A DNA stretch of 64,000 nucleotides from contig NZ_JAMZEA010000002.1 of the NCBI RefSeq assembly GCF_024172125.1, positions 682,001 to 746,000 of the forward strand, given 5' to 3'. Positions 7,044 through 15,857 of this stretch are shown here, piece by piece. The notes beneath the pieces were generated by a model. The model was given only the letters and a program-made list of their open reading frames with translations. It did not search any database and was not told the DNA's origin. Position 1 is the stretch's first letter. Every line of letters starts with the position of its first letter. The DNA is from Actinomadura rupiterrae. Lineage in GTDB: Bacteria; Actinomycetota; Actinomycetes; Streptosporangiales; Streptosporangiaceae. The position numbers were made by a program, and so were the translations under genes.

Positions 7044-8005
7044 ACGAACTCGACGAGCTGAACGAACTGAAGAATCTGCGTGCCGCACCGCCGGAGATGT
7101 CCACCCAGACCCGCCACGAAATCCGCGCCCGCCTCCTCGCCCTCTCCGAAACACCGGGAGACGCGCCTGGCGTGCTGGACGTGGCGGGCCGCCGGAGCGG
7201 AGGGCGCGGGACGGCGGGATGGCGGCGGTCGCTGCTTCCGGTTGCGGCCGCGGTCGTGCTCACCTTGGGGATCGGCGTCGGAGCCGCGGCGCTGCGCGGG
7301 GGCTCGGACGGCGGCCACGTCCAATCGCCCGCCTACCGCTCGCCGCGGCCGCACCAGTGGCTGTACGTCCACCGGATCAACGCGGGCGGCTGGAACATGA
7401 ACTACTGGTGGAAGGGTGTCGACTCGAAGACGACCGAGCAGCTGGACACCTGGGACCGCGTGGACGGCCTGTCGCACGCCTACATCAACAGCAAGGGCGC
7501 GCTGAGCGTCATGCCCCCGCCGGACGGCAGGACGGTCAGGGTGCAGGTCCCCGCCGGTGGCAAGGCGTTCAACCTGACCAACTACGACAAGCTCCCCGCC
7601 GAGCCCGATGCGCTCCTCCGCGAGTTCTACGCCGTCCACTACCCGAACCAGGTCGGCAGGACCGGGCCGCGCGACGTGTTCGAAGACCTGACCGAGATGC
7701 TGCAGAAGCCGATCTCGCCCCGGCTCCGGAGCGCCGCCTACCAGGCGCTCTTCAAGATCCCCGGGGTGGCCGTGCGTCCCGGCCTCGCCGACCAGATCGG
7801 ACGGCGCGGCGACGGGTTCTCCTGGGACGACGGGGGCGACCGGGAGACCTTCATCTTCGATCCGGAGAGCCACCGGTTCCTCGGCGGCGGCGAGGACGCG
7901 ACCCGCGACTTCAGCCGCGGCAGCGTGCACGTGAAGAAGGGCACCCTGCTGATGTGGTACTCGGTGACCGAATACAAGATCGTCGACAGGCCCGGCCAGC
8001 GGTGA
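7040..8005 (+). CDS. CU044_5270-type membrane-anchored protein, sigma partner
   Basis: 321 residues, translationally coupled to the ECF sigma gene. A short N-terminal cytoplasmic part (1-60, with EIRARLLAL helix) is followed by one TM segment (SLLPVAAAVVLTLGIGVGAAAL, ~66-88) and a ~230-residue extracellular domain starting HQWLYVHR. This is the order found in actinobacterial proteins called CU044_5270 family, usually encoded just after ECF sigma factors and thought to sense or restrain them. No zinc-binding HxxxCxxC motif is present in the cytoplasmic part, so direct anti-sigma action is an inference from context. Confidence 0.75.
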   Translation: MNELDELNELKNLRAAPPEMSTQTRHEIRARLLALSETPGDAPGVLDVAGRRSGGRGTAGWRRSLLPVAAAVVLTLGIGVGAAALRGGSDGGHVQSPAYRSPRPHQWLYVHRINAGGWNMNYWWKGVDSKTTEQLDTWDRVDGLSHAYINSKGALSVMPPPDGRTVRVQVPAGGKAFNLTNYDKLPAEPDALLREFYAVHYPNQVGRTGPRDVFEDLTEMLQKPISPRLRSAAYQALFKIPGVAVRPGLADQIGRRGDGFSWDDGGDRETFIFDPESHRFLGGGEDATRDFSRGSVHVKKGTLLMWYSVTEYKIVDRPGQR

Positions 8006-8011
8006 CGCGAC

Positions 8012-8054
8012 CGCCGCGTCCGTCCGGGCATGAGGCGCTCGGACGGACGCGGCG
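8012..8054. terminator. Bidirectional hairpin between convergent genes
   Basis: A perfect 15-bp inverted repeat (8012-8026 and 8040-8054, arms start CGCCGCGTCC) with a 13-nt loop lies between the stop codons of the sigma-partner gene and the convergent monooxygenase gene. It has no U-tract, as usual in this GC-rich genome. Confidence 0.75.
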
Positions 8055-8071
8055 TGTGGCGGACGCGCCGC

Positions 8072-9340
8072 TCAGGCGGGCGGGGTGACCGTGTAGGACG
8101 GGCGGGTGTTGAGGAGTTCGGCGTCCTGGAAGGACGTTCTGCGGTAGGCGCTGGAGATGCCGGCCAGTTCGTCGGGGGTCAGGACGTCCTCGACGCGGGT
8201 GAAGCCGTCCGGGGCGCGATCGGCGACCGTCTGCAGGACGTGGTCGACAGGCATGTCGCGGCAGGCGAGGACGATCGCGTTGACCGGTTCGCGGCGCGTG
8301 TCCTCGTAGGCGAGGAGGCCCTTGGACGGGTCGTCCGCGCGGGCCAGTTCGTAAGCCAGGACGCGGGCGTCGAGGATCGCCTGCGAGCCGCCGTTCGACC
8401 CGACCGGGTACATCGGGTGCGCGGCGTCGCCGAGGAGCGTGACGCAGCCGCGCGTCCAGGACGGGAGCGGGTCGCGGTCCACCATCGGGTATTCGAGGAC
8501 GGCGTCCGTCCGGGAGAGCAGGTCCGGGACGTCCAGCCAGTCCCAGCACCAGCCGTCGAAGTGGGGGAGGACGTCTTCGAGGCGGCCCGCGCGGTTCCAG
8601 TCGACGGCCCCGGCGGCCGCGTCCGGCTCGCGGACCTCGGCGACCCAGTTCAGCAGGGCGCGGCCGGTCTCGCGCTCGGTCCGCGCCGAGATCGGGTAGA
8701 CGACGATCTTGACCGTGGCGTTGCTGCCCGCGACGACCATCGTCCGCCCGTCCAGCACCGGGTCGGCCTCGACGACGCCGCGCCACATCCGGATGCCGTT
8801 CCACAGCGGCGCGCCTTCGCCCGGGTTCAGGACGCGCCGGACCGTCGAGTTCAGGCCGTCTGCCCCGACGAGGACGTCCGCCTCAACCGTTTCCTCAGCG
8901 CCCGTCCCGCGGTCCCTGAGACGCGCGCGCACGAGGTCGTCCTCCTGCTCTAAGCCGAGAAGGCTCCATCCGCAGCGGACGGCCTCCTCGCCTAAGCGCT
9001 CGCGGACGGTCCCCAGCAGCGCCATCTGCAACTCGCCGCGGTGGATCGAATACTGCGGCCACCGGTAGCCGAGCGCCATCCCGCGCGGCTCGGCCCAGAT
9101 CAGCCCGCCGTGCCGGTCGAAATGCGACATCTGCCCGGTCGGGATCGCGAGGTCGGCGAGCGTGCCGCCGAGGCCCAGTTCCGTCAGCTCGCGGACGGCG
9201 TGCGGCAGCAGGTTGATGCCGACGCCGAGCGGGCGGGGTGCGGCGACCGACTCGACCACGGTCGCCGCGATTCCGTTCGCATGCAGGGCGAGCGCCGCGG
9301 TCAGCCCGCCGACGCCCGCCCCGACCACCAGGACGCGCAT
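8072..9340 (-). CDS. FAD-dependent monooxygenase (salicylate-hydroxylase-like)
   Basis: 422 residues of the class A flavoprotein hydroxylases. The N-terminal VVGAGVGGLTAALAL is the FAD dinucleotide-binding fold, VLVGADGLNSTVR is the DG motif, and GDAAHPMYPVGSNG is the GD motif that binds the FAD ribityl chain. These enzymes use NAD(P)H and O2 to hydroxylate aromatic rings. ATG at 9340 is the only start that keeps the nucleotide fold at the N-terminus. The gene lies 10 bp after the ABC ATPase and ends the minus-strand operon, which also includes an ABC importer and a benzoylformate-decarboxylase-like enzyme; an aromatic substrate taken up by the importer is a reasonable inference. Confidence 0.85.
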   Translation of the reverse strand: MRVLVVGAGVGGLTAALALHANGIAATVVESVAAPRPLGVGINLLPHAVRELTELGLGGTLADLAIPTGQMSHFDRHGGLIWAEPRGMALGYRWPQYSIHRGELQMALLGTVRERLGEEAVRCGWSLLGLEQEDDLVRARLRDRGTGAEETVEADVLVGADGLNSTVRRVLNPGEGAPLWNGIRMWRGVVEADPVLDGRTMVVAGSNATVKIVVYPISARTERETGRALLNWVAEVREPDAAAGAVDWNRAGRLEDVLPHFDGWCWDWLDVPDLLSRTDAVLEYPMVDRDPLPSWTRGCVTLLGDAAHPMYPVGSNGGSQAILDARVLAYELARADDPSKGLLAYEDTRREPVNAIVLACRDMPVDHVLQTVADRAPDGFTRVEDVLTPDELAGISSAYRRTSFQDAELLNTRPSYTVTPPA

Positions 9341-9350
9341 CCTCCGCGCC

Positions 9351-11087
9351 CTACTCCGCCGACCGCCGCCGCGACCGCGACCGCGACGCGGCCTGCACGA
9401 CCGTCGCCGGCTTCCGCCCCGACCGCGCCCCGGCCGCACCGTCCGCGTCGTCCGCCTCGCCGTCGCCTTCGTCCGCCTTGGCCTCGTCCGCGTCCGGCTT
9501 GACGCCGTTTGCGCCCGCCTTCGCGTCCGCGTCGTCCTTCGCGTCCGCGTCGCCCGCCTTGCCGGACTTCGCGTCGTCGGCCTTGTCCGCGTCGGCCTTC
9601 GCATCCGCGTCGTCCGGCTTGGCGTCGACGGCTTCGCCTGCGTTCTCGGCGTCGTCGGACTTGGCCTCGGGGCCGGACGGCTTCTCGTCCGCGTCCTTGC
9701 CAGTCGGCGCCTCAGCGTCGGCTTCCGGCTTCGCCTCGTCCTTCACGCTCTCGTCGGACGACGTGGCATCGGCCTTCGCCTCGTCAGCCTCGGCCTCGCC
9801 CTCGGCCTTCGCGGCGTTCGGCTTCGCTGCCGCTGCGACGACGGTGGCCTTCTCGCGCGACTTTCCGCGGCCCCAGCGGCGGCGCTTGGGCTCGGCTGCC
9901 TGCGCTTCCGCCTCAGCCTCGGCCTTCGCCTCGTCCGCCTCGCTCGTAGCGTCGCTCTTGGCCTCGTCGACCTCGTCCTGAGCGTCGGCCTTGGCCTTGG
10001 TCACCTGAGCCTTGGCTTCGGACTTGGCCTCAGCGACCTTGGCCTTGGCGTCGGTCTTCGCGTTGTCGATCTCTTCCTTGGCGTCGGCCTTCGCGTCGTC
10101 GGCCTCGGTCTTCGCGTCGGCTTTGGCGTCCTCGATCTCGGTCTTCGCCTTCGCCTTGGCGTCGTCGGCCTCAGCCTTGGCGGCGGGCTCGGCTTCCGCG
10201 GCCTCGGTCTTCGCGTCGGCCTTCGGCCCGTCCGCCTTGGGCTTGGCCTCGGGCTTGGATTCCGTTGCGGCGGGCGTCTTCGGCTCGTCCGACGCGGCCG
10301 GCTCGGTCGCCTCGTCGGGCTCCGAGGCCGCGGGCTTGGGGGTGCTGCGGATGAGGCGGCCGACCTCGGCGCGCATGCGGATGAACTCGGGGTTCGCGCG
10401 GGTCTCGATCTGGTCGCGCTCGCTCGGGAGGTCGACGACCAGGTCGGCCTTGACGCCGGCCGGGGACTTGCCGAGGACGACGACGCGGTCGCCGACGTAG
10501 ACGCTCTCGTCGATGTCGTGGGTGACCAGCAGGATGGTCATCTTCTGCGAGCGGTGCAGGGCGAGGACCAGGTCCTCCAGGTCCTCGCGGGTCTGCGCGT
10601 CGACGGCGCCGAACGGCTCGTCCATCAGCAGCAGGGACGGCTTGTACGCCAGCGCCCGCGCGATCGCGACGCGCTGCTGCATGCCGCCGGACAGCTGCCA
10701 GTGGTACTTGCGGCCCGCGTCCGGGAGGCCGACCTCGGCGAGCGCCTTCTCGGCGGCCTCGCGGCGCTGCGAGCGGGACAGGCCCTTGCGCTTCAGCGGC
10801 AGCGCCACGTTGTCGCGGACGGTCAGCCATGGGAACAGCGAGCGGCTGTAGTCCTGGAACACCACGGCCAGGTCGTCCGGGACGCCGTCGATCGGCCTGC
10901 CGTTGAGGGTGACGGTCCCGCCGGTGGGCCGGATCAGCCCCGCGATGCAGCGCAGCAGCGTGGACTTGCCGCAGCCGGACGGCCCGACGAGGCTGACCAG
11001 CGAGCCGTCCTCGACGCTGAGAGTGAGGCCGTCGATCGCCGTGTGCCCGTCGGCATAGGAATGGGTGAGGTCGGCTATCTCCAGCAC
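9351..11087 (-). CDS. ABC transporter ATPase (nitrate/sulfonate/taurine type) with long LEA-like repeat tail
   Basis: 578 residues with the GTG start at 11087 (AGAGG just upstream); an earlier GTG at 11126 lacks a good SD. Residues 1-248 are a normal TauB/SsuB/NrtD-type ATPase: Walker A GPSGCGKST (35-43), Q-loop VFQDYSRSLFPW, signature LSGGMQQR (132-139), Walker B LLLMDE (152-157) and switch His190. Residues ~249-578 (encoded by about 9354-10343) are an added tail of Ala, Lys, Asp and Glu. Its middle (303-401) is nine consecutive 11-residue repeats of the type AKTEADDAKAD, as in LEA/apolipoprotein amphipathic helices; the rest is disordered acidic sequence ending in Arg/Ser. Family members end near residue 260, so the tail is exceptional. 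It serves the two permeases and binding protein upstream in the same operon. Confidence 0.9.
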   Translation of the reverse strand: MLEIADLTHSYADGHTAIDGLTLSVEDGSLVSLVGPSGCGKSTLLRCIAGLIRPTGGTVTLNGRPIDGVPDDLAVVFQDYSRSLFPWLTVRDNVALPLKRKGLSRSQRREAAEKALAEVGLPDAGRKYHWQLSGGMQQRVAIARALAYKPSLLLMDEPFGAVDAQTREDLEDLVLALHRSQKMTILLVTHDIDESVYVGDRVVVLGKSPAGVKADLVVDLPSERDQIETRANPEFIRMRAEVGRLIRSTPKPAASEPDEATEPAASDEPKTPAATESKPEAKPKADGPKADAKTEAAEAEPAAKAEADDAKAKAKTEIEDAKADAKTEADDAKADAKEEIDNAKTDAKAKVAEAKSEAKAQVTKAKADAQDEVDEAKSDATSEADEAKAEAEAEAQAAEPKRRRWGRGKSREKATVVAAAAKPNAAKAEGEAEADEAKADATSSDESVKDEAKPEADAEAPTGKDADEKPSGPEAKSDDAENAGEAVDAKPDDADAKADADKADDAKSGKAGDADAKDDADAKAGANGVKPDADEAKADEGDGEADDADGAAGARSGRKPATVVQAASRSRSRRRSAE

Positions 11088-11181
11088 GAGCGTCCTCTTC
11101 TCGGAGTTGGGGAAGGCCGCGGCCACCCCGTCGTTGGGGAAGTCCGGGGCCGCCCCGCGGGCGGGGCGGCCCCGGGTCGGG

Positions 11182-12810
11182 TCATTGGGCCCAGGGCTGG
11201 TACGCGGGGGCGTTGTCCGAGGCCACGGTGATGTCGAGCAGGAACGGCCCGGAGTGCGCCAGGGACTCCTCCAGGGCCTTGTCCAGCTCGGCGGGCGCGC
11301 CCACCCGCCGGCCGGGGACGCCGAGGCCCCCGGCGACCGCGGCGAAGTCCAGCTCGGGGATGTCCGAGCCGGGCGGGTTCGGCATGCCGAGCCGCCGGCC
11401 GAGCGCCTTGACCGCGCCGTAGCCGCTGTTGTTCAGGATGAGGATCGTCAGCGGCACGTCGTGCTGCGCCGCCGTCCACAGCGCCTGGACGGAGTACATC
11501 ATCGAGCCGTCCCCGATGACCAGGGCGATGCGCTCGCCGGTTCCGGCCTGCGCCGCCTCCAGCGCGCGGCCCACCGCGAGCGGCAGGCCCCAGCCGAGCG
11601 CGCCGCTGCCGGTGGTCAGGAACCCGCCGGTCTGGTTGACCGGGACGCGGGCGTGGAAGGCGTCCCGGTAGCTCGGGACCTCCTCCACGATGACGGTGCC
11701 CTCGGGCAGCGCCGCGCGGATCGAGTCCAGGACGAGCCCGACGTCCATCGGCTCGCTCGGCTCGGGCGTCGCGGGCAGGACGCGCGGCTGCGGCAGGGGC
11801 CGGCGGAGCCGGTCCGCCGCGGTGTCGTCGATCTGCCCGAGCAGCGCCCGCACGGCCGGCCTGACCGTGGTGAGCAGGCTGGTCCCGGTGGGCGTCCACG
11901 CGGTCTGCTTGGGGTCGCAGTCCAGGTGGAACAGCCGCACGCCCGGCGGGACGAACGGGCCCTCGCCGTGCACGTGGTAGGCGAACACCTGCGCGCCGAG
12001 GACGACGATCAGGTCGTGCTCGGCGAGCCGCCCGACGATGTGCTCGCGGACGGGCGGCAGGAAGCCGCGGAACAGCTCGTGCGTCTCGTCGAACCCGGAC
12101 CGGCCGGACAGCGGCGCGATCCACACGTGCGAGCGGGTCCGCTCGGCCAGCTCGACGACCTCGGGCATGGCCTGCTCGTCGTCCACGCCCGACCCGACGA
12201 CCAGCACCGGGTTGCGCGCGGTGTTGAGCGCCTCGGCCAGCTCGGCGACCGCCTCCGGGGACGCGGTGAAGTCGGTGCGCACCTCGCGCACCTCGACCGG
12301 CTCGGCCGGCCGGTCCCAGTCGTCCTCGGGGACGGACAGGAAGACCGGGCCGCGCGGGTGCGTCATCGCGATCCGGTGCGCCTCGGCCAGCGCGGCCGGG
12401 ACGTCCTCGGCGCGCGCCGGCTGGATGCTGGACTTGACGTACGGGCGGGGGAACTCGGCCGGCTCGTCCGCGCCGAGGAACGGGCGGTACGGCAGCATCG
12501 CGCGGCCCTGCTGGCCGGCGATGATCACGACGGGCACCCGGTCCCGGTAGGCGTTGAAGACCGCGCCGAGCGAGTGCCCGACACCGCCCGCCGAGTGCAG
12601 GCTGGCGAGCCCCGCGCGGCCGGTGCCGAGGGCGTGCCCGGCGGCGGCCGCGACGGCGACCGTCTCCTGCAGCGCGAGGACGTACTCGAAGTCGTCGGGC
12701 CAGTCGGTGAACATCTTCAGCTCGGTGGAGCCGGGGTTGCCGAAGATGGTCGTCATGCCCACCCGACGGCAGTAGTCGTAGAAGGCGTCGCGGACCGTGT
12801 ATTCCGTCAT
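11182..12810 (-). CDS. mdlC: ThDP-dependent benzoylformate decarboxylase-like enzyme
   Basis: 542 residues with the three-domain layout of ThDP decarboxylases. The cofactor motif runs from GDGSMMYS (G433) to ILNN (N461). Residues matching the benzoylformate decarboxylase active site are present: Ser28 in GNPGSTE, Glu49 in LQETVA, His72 in LHSAGG and His279 in VFAYHVHG. This combination, with the LSGRSGF middle-domain segment, separates it from acetolactate synthase and pyruvate decarboxylase. The expected reaction is decarboxylation of benzoylformate or another 2-oxo acid to the aldehyde and CO2. It sits inside an ABC importer operon between the substrate-binding protein and the ATPase, so it probably acts on the imported substrate. 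Exact substrate is not proven. Confidence 0.8.
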   Translation of the reverse strand: MTEYTVRDAFYDYCRRVGMTTIFGNPGSTELKMFTDWPDDFEYVLALQETVAVAAAAGHALGTGRAGLASLHSAGGVGHSLGAVFNAYRDRVPVVIIAGQQGRAMLPYRPFLGADEPAEFPRPYVKSSIQPARAEDVPAALAEAHRIAMTHPRGPVFLSVPEDDWDRPAEPVEVREVRTDFTASPEAVAELAEALNTARNPVLVVGSGVDDEQAMPEVVELAERTRSHVWIAPLSGRSGFDETHELFRGFLPPVREHIVGRLAEHDLIVVLGAQVFAYHVHGEGPFVPPGVRLFHLDCDPKQTAWTPTGTSLLTTVRPAVRALLGQIDDTAADRLRRPLPQPRVLPATPEPSEPMDVGLVLDSIRAALPEGTVIVEEVPSYRDAFHARVPVNQTGGFLTTGSGALGWGLPLAVGRALEAAQAGTGERIALVIGDGSMMYSVQALWTAAQHDVPLTILILNNSGYGAVKALGRRLGMPNPPGSDIPELDFAAVAGGLGVPGRRVGAPAELDKALEESLAHSGPFLLDITVASDNAPAYQPWAQ

Positions 12811-12881
12811 GACGGGGAAGTGCCTTTCACTTGCTCTTGCCGTGCCGCCTGGTCAGGCGGGTGGGGTACGGCCTGTGCCGT

Positions 12882-12963
12882 GCGGGCCGCCCGGGCGCGT
12901 GCCGCCCGGGCCGTGCCCTGCGGGCCGCCCGGGCTCGTGTCGCGGGCCGCCCGGGCGCGTGCC
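12882..12963. repeat. 22-nt GC-rich repeat, three copies
   Basis: The unit starting GCGGGCCGCCCGGGCGCGTG occurs at 12882-12903, 12920-12941 and 12942-12963 (the last two in tandem), filling the gap between the decarboxylase and the binding-protein gene. Each unit can fold on itself (GGGCCGCCC), so it may affect mRNA stability inside the operon. Confidence 0.75.
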
Positions 12964-12973
12964 CTGCGGCCGG

Positions 12974-13957
12974 TCAGGACTGCGGGGTGAACAGCAGCGA
13001 CTTGATGTCCGGCTTGCTCTTGAGCAGCTTCGCGGCGTTCATCAGGTCCACCACGCGCTGGAGCCGGGTGTCGTTGTTGGACGTCGGGTAGCCCGGCAGG
13101 GTGATGACCGGCGCGACCTGCGCGGGGATGTGCGCGTAGCCGGGCAGCACCTGCTCGACCTGCTTGCGGTCGCCGGCGGCGATCGCCTGCGCCTTGAGGA
13201 TCGCGCGCTGGAACGCCGCGGCGAGCTTGGGGTTCTTGGAGGTGAACTCCTGGGTGCTGACGTAGCCGGAGATCGGCATGTCCTTCACCGGCTCGCTGCC
13301 GCCGTCGACCACGACCCGGTCGCCGCTCTTCTTCTGCGCGTCGGACAGGAACGGCTCGACCATGTGCGCCGAGTCGATGTCGCCCTTGTCGAGCGACTGG
13401 CCCATCTGCGGGAACGGCACCTTGACGTACTTGATCTTCGTCGGGTCGACGTTCTTGGCGCGCAGGATCGCGTCCAGCGTCAGGCTCTGGATGTTGTTGG
13501 GGATGTTGACCGCGACGGTCTTGCCCTCCAGGTCCTTCGGCTCCTTGATCGGGGAGTTCGCCTTGACCACGACGTTCATCATGTTCGAGGTCAGCGTCGC
13601 GCCCTCGTTGAGGATCTTCAGGTGCAGCGCGCCCTGGTCGTTGGCCTGCAGGAAGGACACGTAGTTCGCGCCGGCGATGACGTCCACCTGGCCGGCCTTC
13701 AGCGCGGGCAGCGCCTGGATGGACTGCTGCACCGGCTTGATGCTGACCTTCAGGCCCTCGGCCTCGAACAGCTTCTTGTTCTGCGCGATGTACAGCGCCG
13801 CGCCGTCCACCAGCGGCAGGGCGGCGACGGTGATCTTGCCGCCGTGCTCCAGGCCCTTGCCCTTGTCGGACTTGTCGTCCCCGCCGCAGGCGGCGAGGGA
13901 GGACCCGGCGAGCGCGATGCCCACCACGGTGGCGGTGAGTCGACGAAGCGACCGCAT
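12974..13957 (-). CDS. ABC transporter substrate-binding lipoprotein
   Basis: 327 residues. Signal peptide with lipobox SLAAC (Cys24), then a periplasmic-binding-type II fold of the NMT1/SsuA/TauA class: KITVAALPLVDGAALYIAQ, a FEAEGLKVSIKPV segment, then NIQSLTLDAILRAKNVDPTK and VEPFLSD. Such proteins capture nitrate, sulfonates, thiamine precursors or aromatic acids outside the membrane and hand them to the permease. Start ATG follows AAGGAG with 5-nt spacing. It is the third gene of the operon and has its own 173-nt G-rich upstream gap (13958-14130), which could hold an internal promoter or an mRNA-stability element. Confidence 0.9.
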   Translation of the reverse strand: MRSLRRLTATVVGIALAGSSLAACGGDDKSDKGKGLEHGGKITVAALPLVDGAALYIAQNKKLFEAEGLKVSIKPVQQSIQALPALKAGQVDVIAGANYVSFLQANDQGALHLKILNEGATLTSNMMNVVVKANSPIKEPKDLEGKTVAVNIPNNIQSLTLDAILRAKNVDPTKIKYVKVPFPQMGQSLDKGDIDSAHMVEPFLSDAQKKSGDRVVVDGGSEPVKDMPISGYVSTQEFTSKNPKLAAAFQRAILKAQAIAAGDRKQVEQVLPGYAHIPAQVAPVITLPGYPTSNNDTRLQRVVDLMNAAKLLKSKPDIKSLLFTPQS

Positions 13958-14130
13958 GTGTACTCCTTGAATCTTGCGGGGGAGGGAACTAGCGGGGGTC
14001 GGGAGCGATCGGCGGGGGGACCGGTATCGGGGGCGGGGGACGGCGGACGGGGCGTGCGGGTGCCGTGGCGGACGGCCCGGACCGTTGACCCGGCCCGTCC
14101 GCCCGGCGGACGCGGCTCGCGCGCGGCGGC

Positions 14131-14976
14131 TCAGATCTCGACGCGGCGGGCGGCCAGGTGCCAGGCCAGCGCGCGCCGCTCGACGGCGGTGAGCACCGCG
14201 TTGAGGACGTACCCGAGAACGCCGAGCAGCACCACGACCGCCCACACCGTGGGCAGGTCGCTGCGGGACTGCGCGTCGCTCAGCTCGAAGCCGAGGCCGT
14301 CCCGGGTGCCGGGCAGCAGCTCGGAGAAGACCATCAGGATCAGCGACAGCGACAGCGACAGCCGCAGCCCGGCGAAGATCTTCGGCAGTGCGGACGGGAC
14401 GATCAGCTTCCGCAGCCGCGCGAGCGGCGACAGCCGGAACACCCGCGCCGACTCGACCTGCAGCGGGTCCACGGTGCGGGCGCCGTCGGCGGTGTTGATG
14501 AGGACCGGCCACACCGCGCTGAACACGATGGAGGTGACCTGCATCGTCGAGCCGAGGTGCATCAGCACCATGAACAGCGGGACGATCGCGGGCGGGGGGA
14601 TCGCGCGGGCGAACTGGAACACCGGGTCCACGTAGGCGTACACCCGCTCCGACCGTCCGAGCAGCATCCCGAGCAGCACGCCGACCAGCGCCGACAGCGC
14701 GAACGCGACGGCCATCCGGCCGAGGCTCGGCAGGATGTTGCCGGTGGCCTCCTTGGTGAGGAAGGCCCGGTCCGCCCCGGCGGAGAACCACATGTGGTAC
14801 ATCCGCTGAACGATCTTCGACGGCGGCGGGAAGAACGCGTCGTGCATCGCGCGCGTGCCCCACTCCCAGGCGCCGGCGGCGAGCACGAACACCAGCCACC
14901 GGTCGAGGACGGAGCGGAGCGCGCGCCAGGCGAGGCCGCGGGGGCGTCCCGGACGCCCGGTCGCTACGGCGCTCAT
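14131..14976 (-). CDS. ABC transporter permease 2 (SsuC/TauC/NrtB type)
   Basis: 281 residues with about six TM segments and the cytoplasmic EAA-type loop (ESARVFRLSPLARLRKLIVPSALPKIFAGLRLS, EAA/G motif region near residues 185-215) that docks on the ABC ATPase. The FPPPSKIVQRM start and GVLLGMLLG are typical of the nitrate/sulfonate/taurine permease family. Its ATG overlaps the TGA of permease 1 (ATGA), so the two are made together, giving a heterodimeric channel, whereas most relatives use a homodimer. Confidence 0.9.
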   Translation of the reverse strand: MSAVATGRPGRPRGLAWRALRSVLDRWLVFVLAAGAWEWGTRAMHDAFFPPPSKIVQRMYHMWFSAGADRAFLTKEATGNILPSLGRMAVAFALSALVGVLLGMLLGRSERVYAYVDPVFQFARAIPPPAIVPLFMVLMHLGSTMQVTSIVFSAVWPVLINTADGARTVDPLQVESARVFRLSPLARLRKLIVPSALPKIFAGLRLSLSLSLILMVFSELLPGTRDGLGFELSDAQSRSDLPTVWAVVVLLGVLGYVLNAVLTAVERRALAWHLAARRVEI

Positions 14977-15857
14977 TTGCCGACCCCCCGGAAGTGCCAG
15001 TGGAACAGCCGCTTCTCGCCGAGCACCAGCAGGACGTTCACCAGCAGGCCCAGGCAGCCCGCCCAGACCGTCCCGGCGAGGACGTCCTTGGTGCCGCCCA
15101 GCGCGATCGCGGCCTGGCCGATGAAGTTGCCGAGGCCCTCGCCGAACCCGGAGAGCACCTCGGTGCCGACCGCGAGGATCAGCGCGATCGAGGCGGCCAG
15201 CCGGATGCCGGTGTAGATGAACGGCGCGGCGGCGGGCAGCACCGCGCGCCAGAGCACCGACAGCGGCCCGAAGCCGAACGCGCGCAGCGTCTCCTTGGCG
15301 AGCGGGTCGACGTCGCGCAGCCCGTAGAGGGTGTTGAACAGCAGCGGCCACACCGCGGCGTAGACGATCAGCGTGACCTTCATCTCCAGGCCCGCGCCGA
15401 GGATCAGGCCGACCAGCGGGATCAGCGCCACCGACGGGATCGGCCGCAGGAACTCCACGATCGCGCGCGCCGCGGTGTTCACGATCGGCACGGTGCCGAA
15501 CAGCAGGCCCAGCGGCACGGCGATCAGGACGGCCAGCAGCATGCCCAGCCCCCAGGCCTCCAGCGTCGCCTTCAGCTGGACGAACACGAAGTCGTGGTCG
15601 CCCGCCAGGCCCGCCGCGCGGGAGAGCACCTTGGACGCGGGCGGGAACTCGTCCTCGCTCGCCAGGTGCGCGCGGCCGAGCGCCTCCAGGGCGCCGACCG
15701 TGGCGAGGACGCCGACGGTTCCGCGGACGAGCCGGCCGCGGCGGGTCATCCCGCCGGATCCGGCGGAGCGGGCGCGGGCGCCGCGGCGCCGGGCCGCGGT
15801 CGCGGGGGGTGCGGTGGCCGCGGTGTCGGACGAGGAGAGATCGGAGGCGGTGGTCAC
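14973..15857 (-). CDS. ABC transporter permease 1 (SsuC/TauC/NrtB type)
   Basis: 294 residues from the GTG at 15857. After a polar Ala/Arg-rich N-terminus there are about six TM segments and the family markers FPPASKVLSRA, RPIPSVALIPLVGLILG and the EAA loop around ETLRAFGFGPLSVLWRAVLPAAAPFIYTGIRL. It is the first gene of the minus-strand import/decarboxylase/monooxygenase operon. The upstream ~750 bp non-coding stretch separates it from the divergent conservon and contains a 16-bp perfect palindrome that may be its operator. Confidence 0.88.
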   Translation of the reverse strand: MTTASDLSSSDTAATAPPATAARRRGARARSAGSGGMTRRGRLVRGTVGVLATVGALEALGRAHLASEDEFPPASKVLSRAAGLAGDHDFVFVQLKATLEAWGLGMLLAVLIAVPLGLLFGTVPIVNTAARAIVEFLRPIPSVALIPLVGLILGAGLEMKVTLIVYAAVWPLLFNTLYGLRDVDPLAKETLRAFGFGPLSVLWRAVLPAAAPFIYTGIRLAASIALILAVGTEVLSGFGEGLGNFIGQAAIALGGTKDVLAGTVWAGCLGLLVNVLLVLGEKRLFHWHFRGVGK

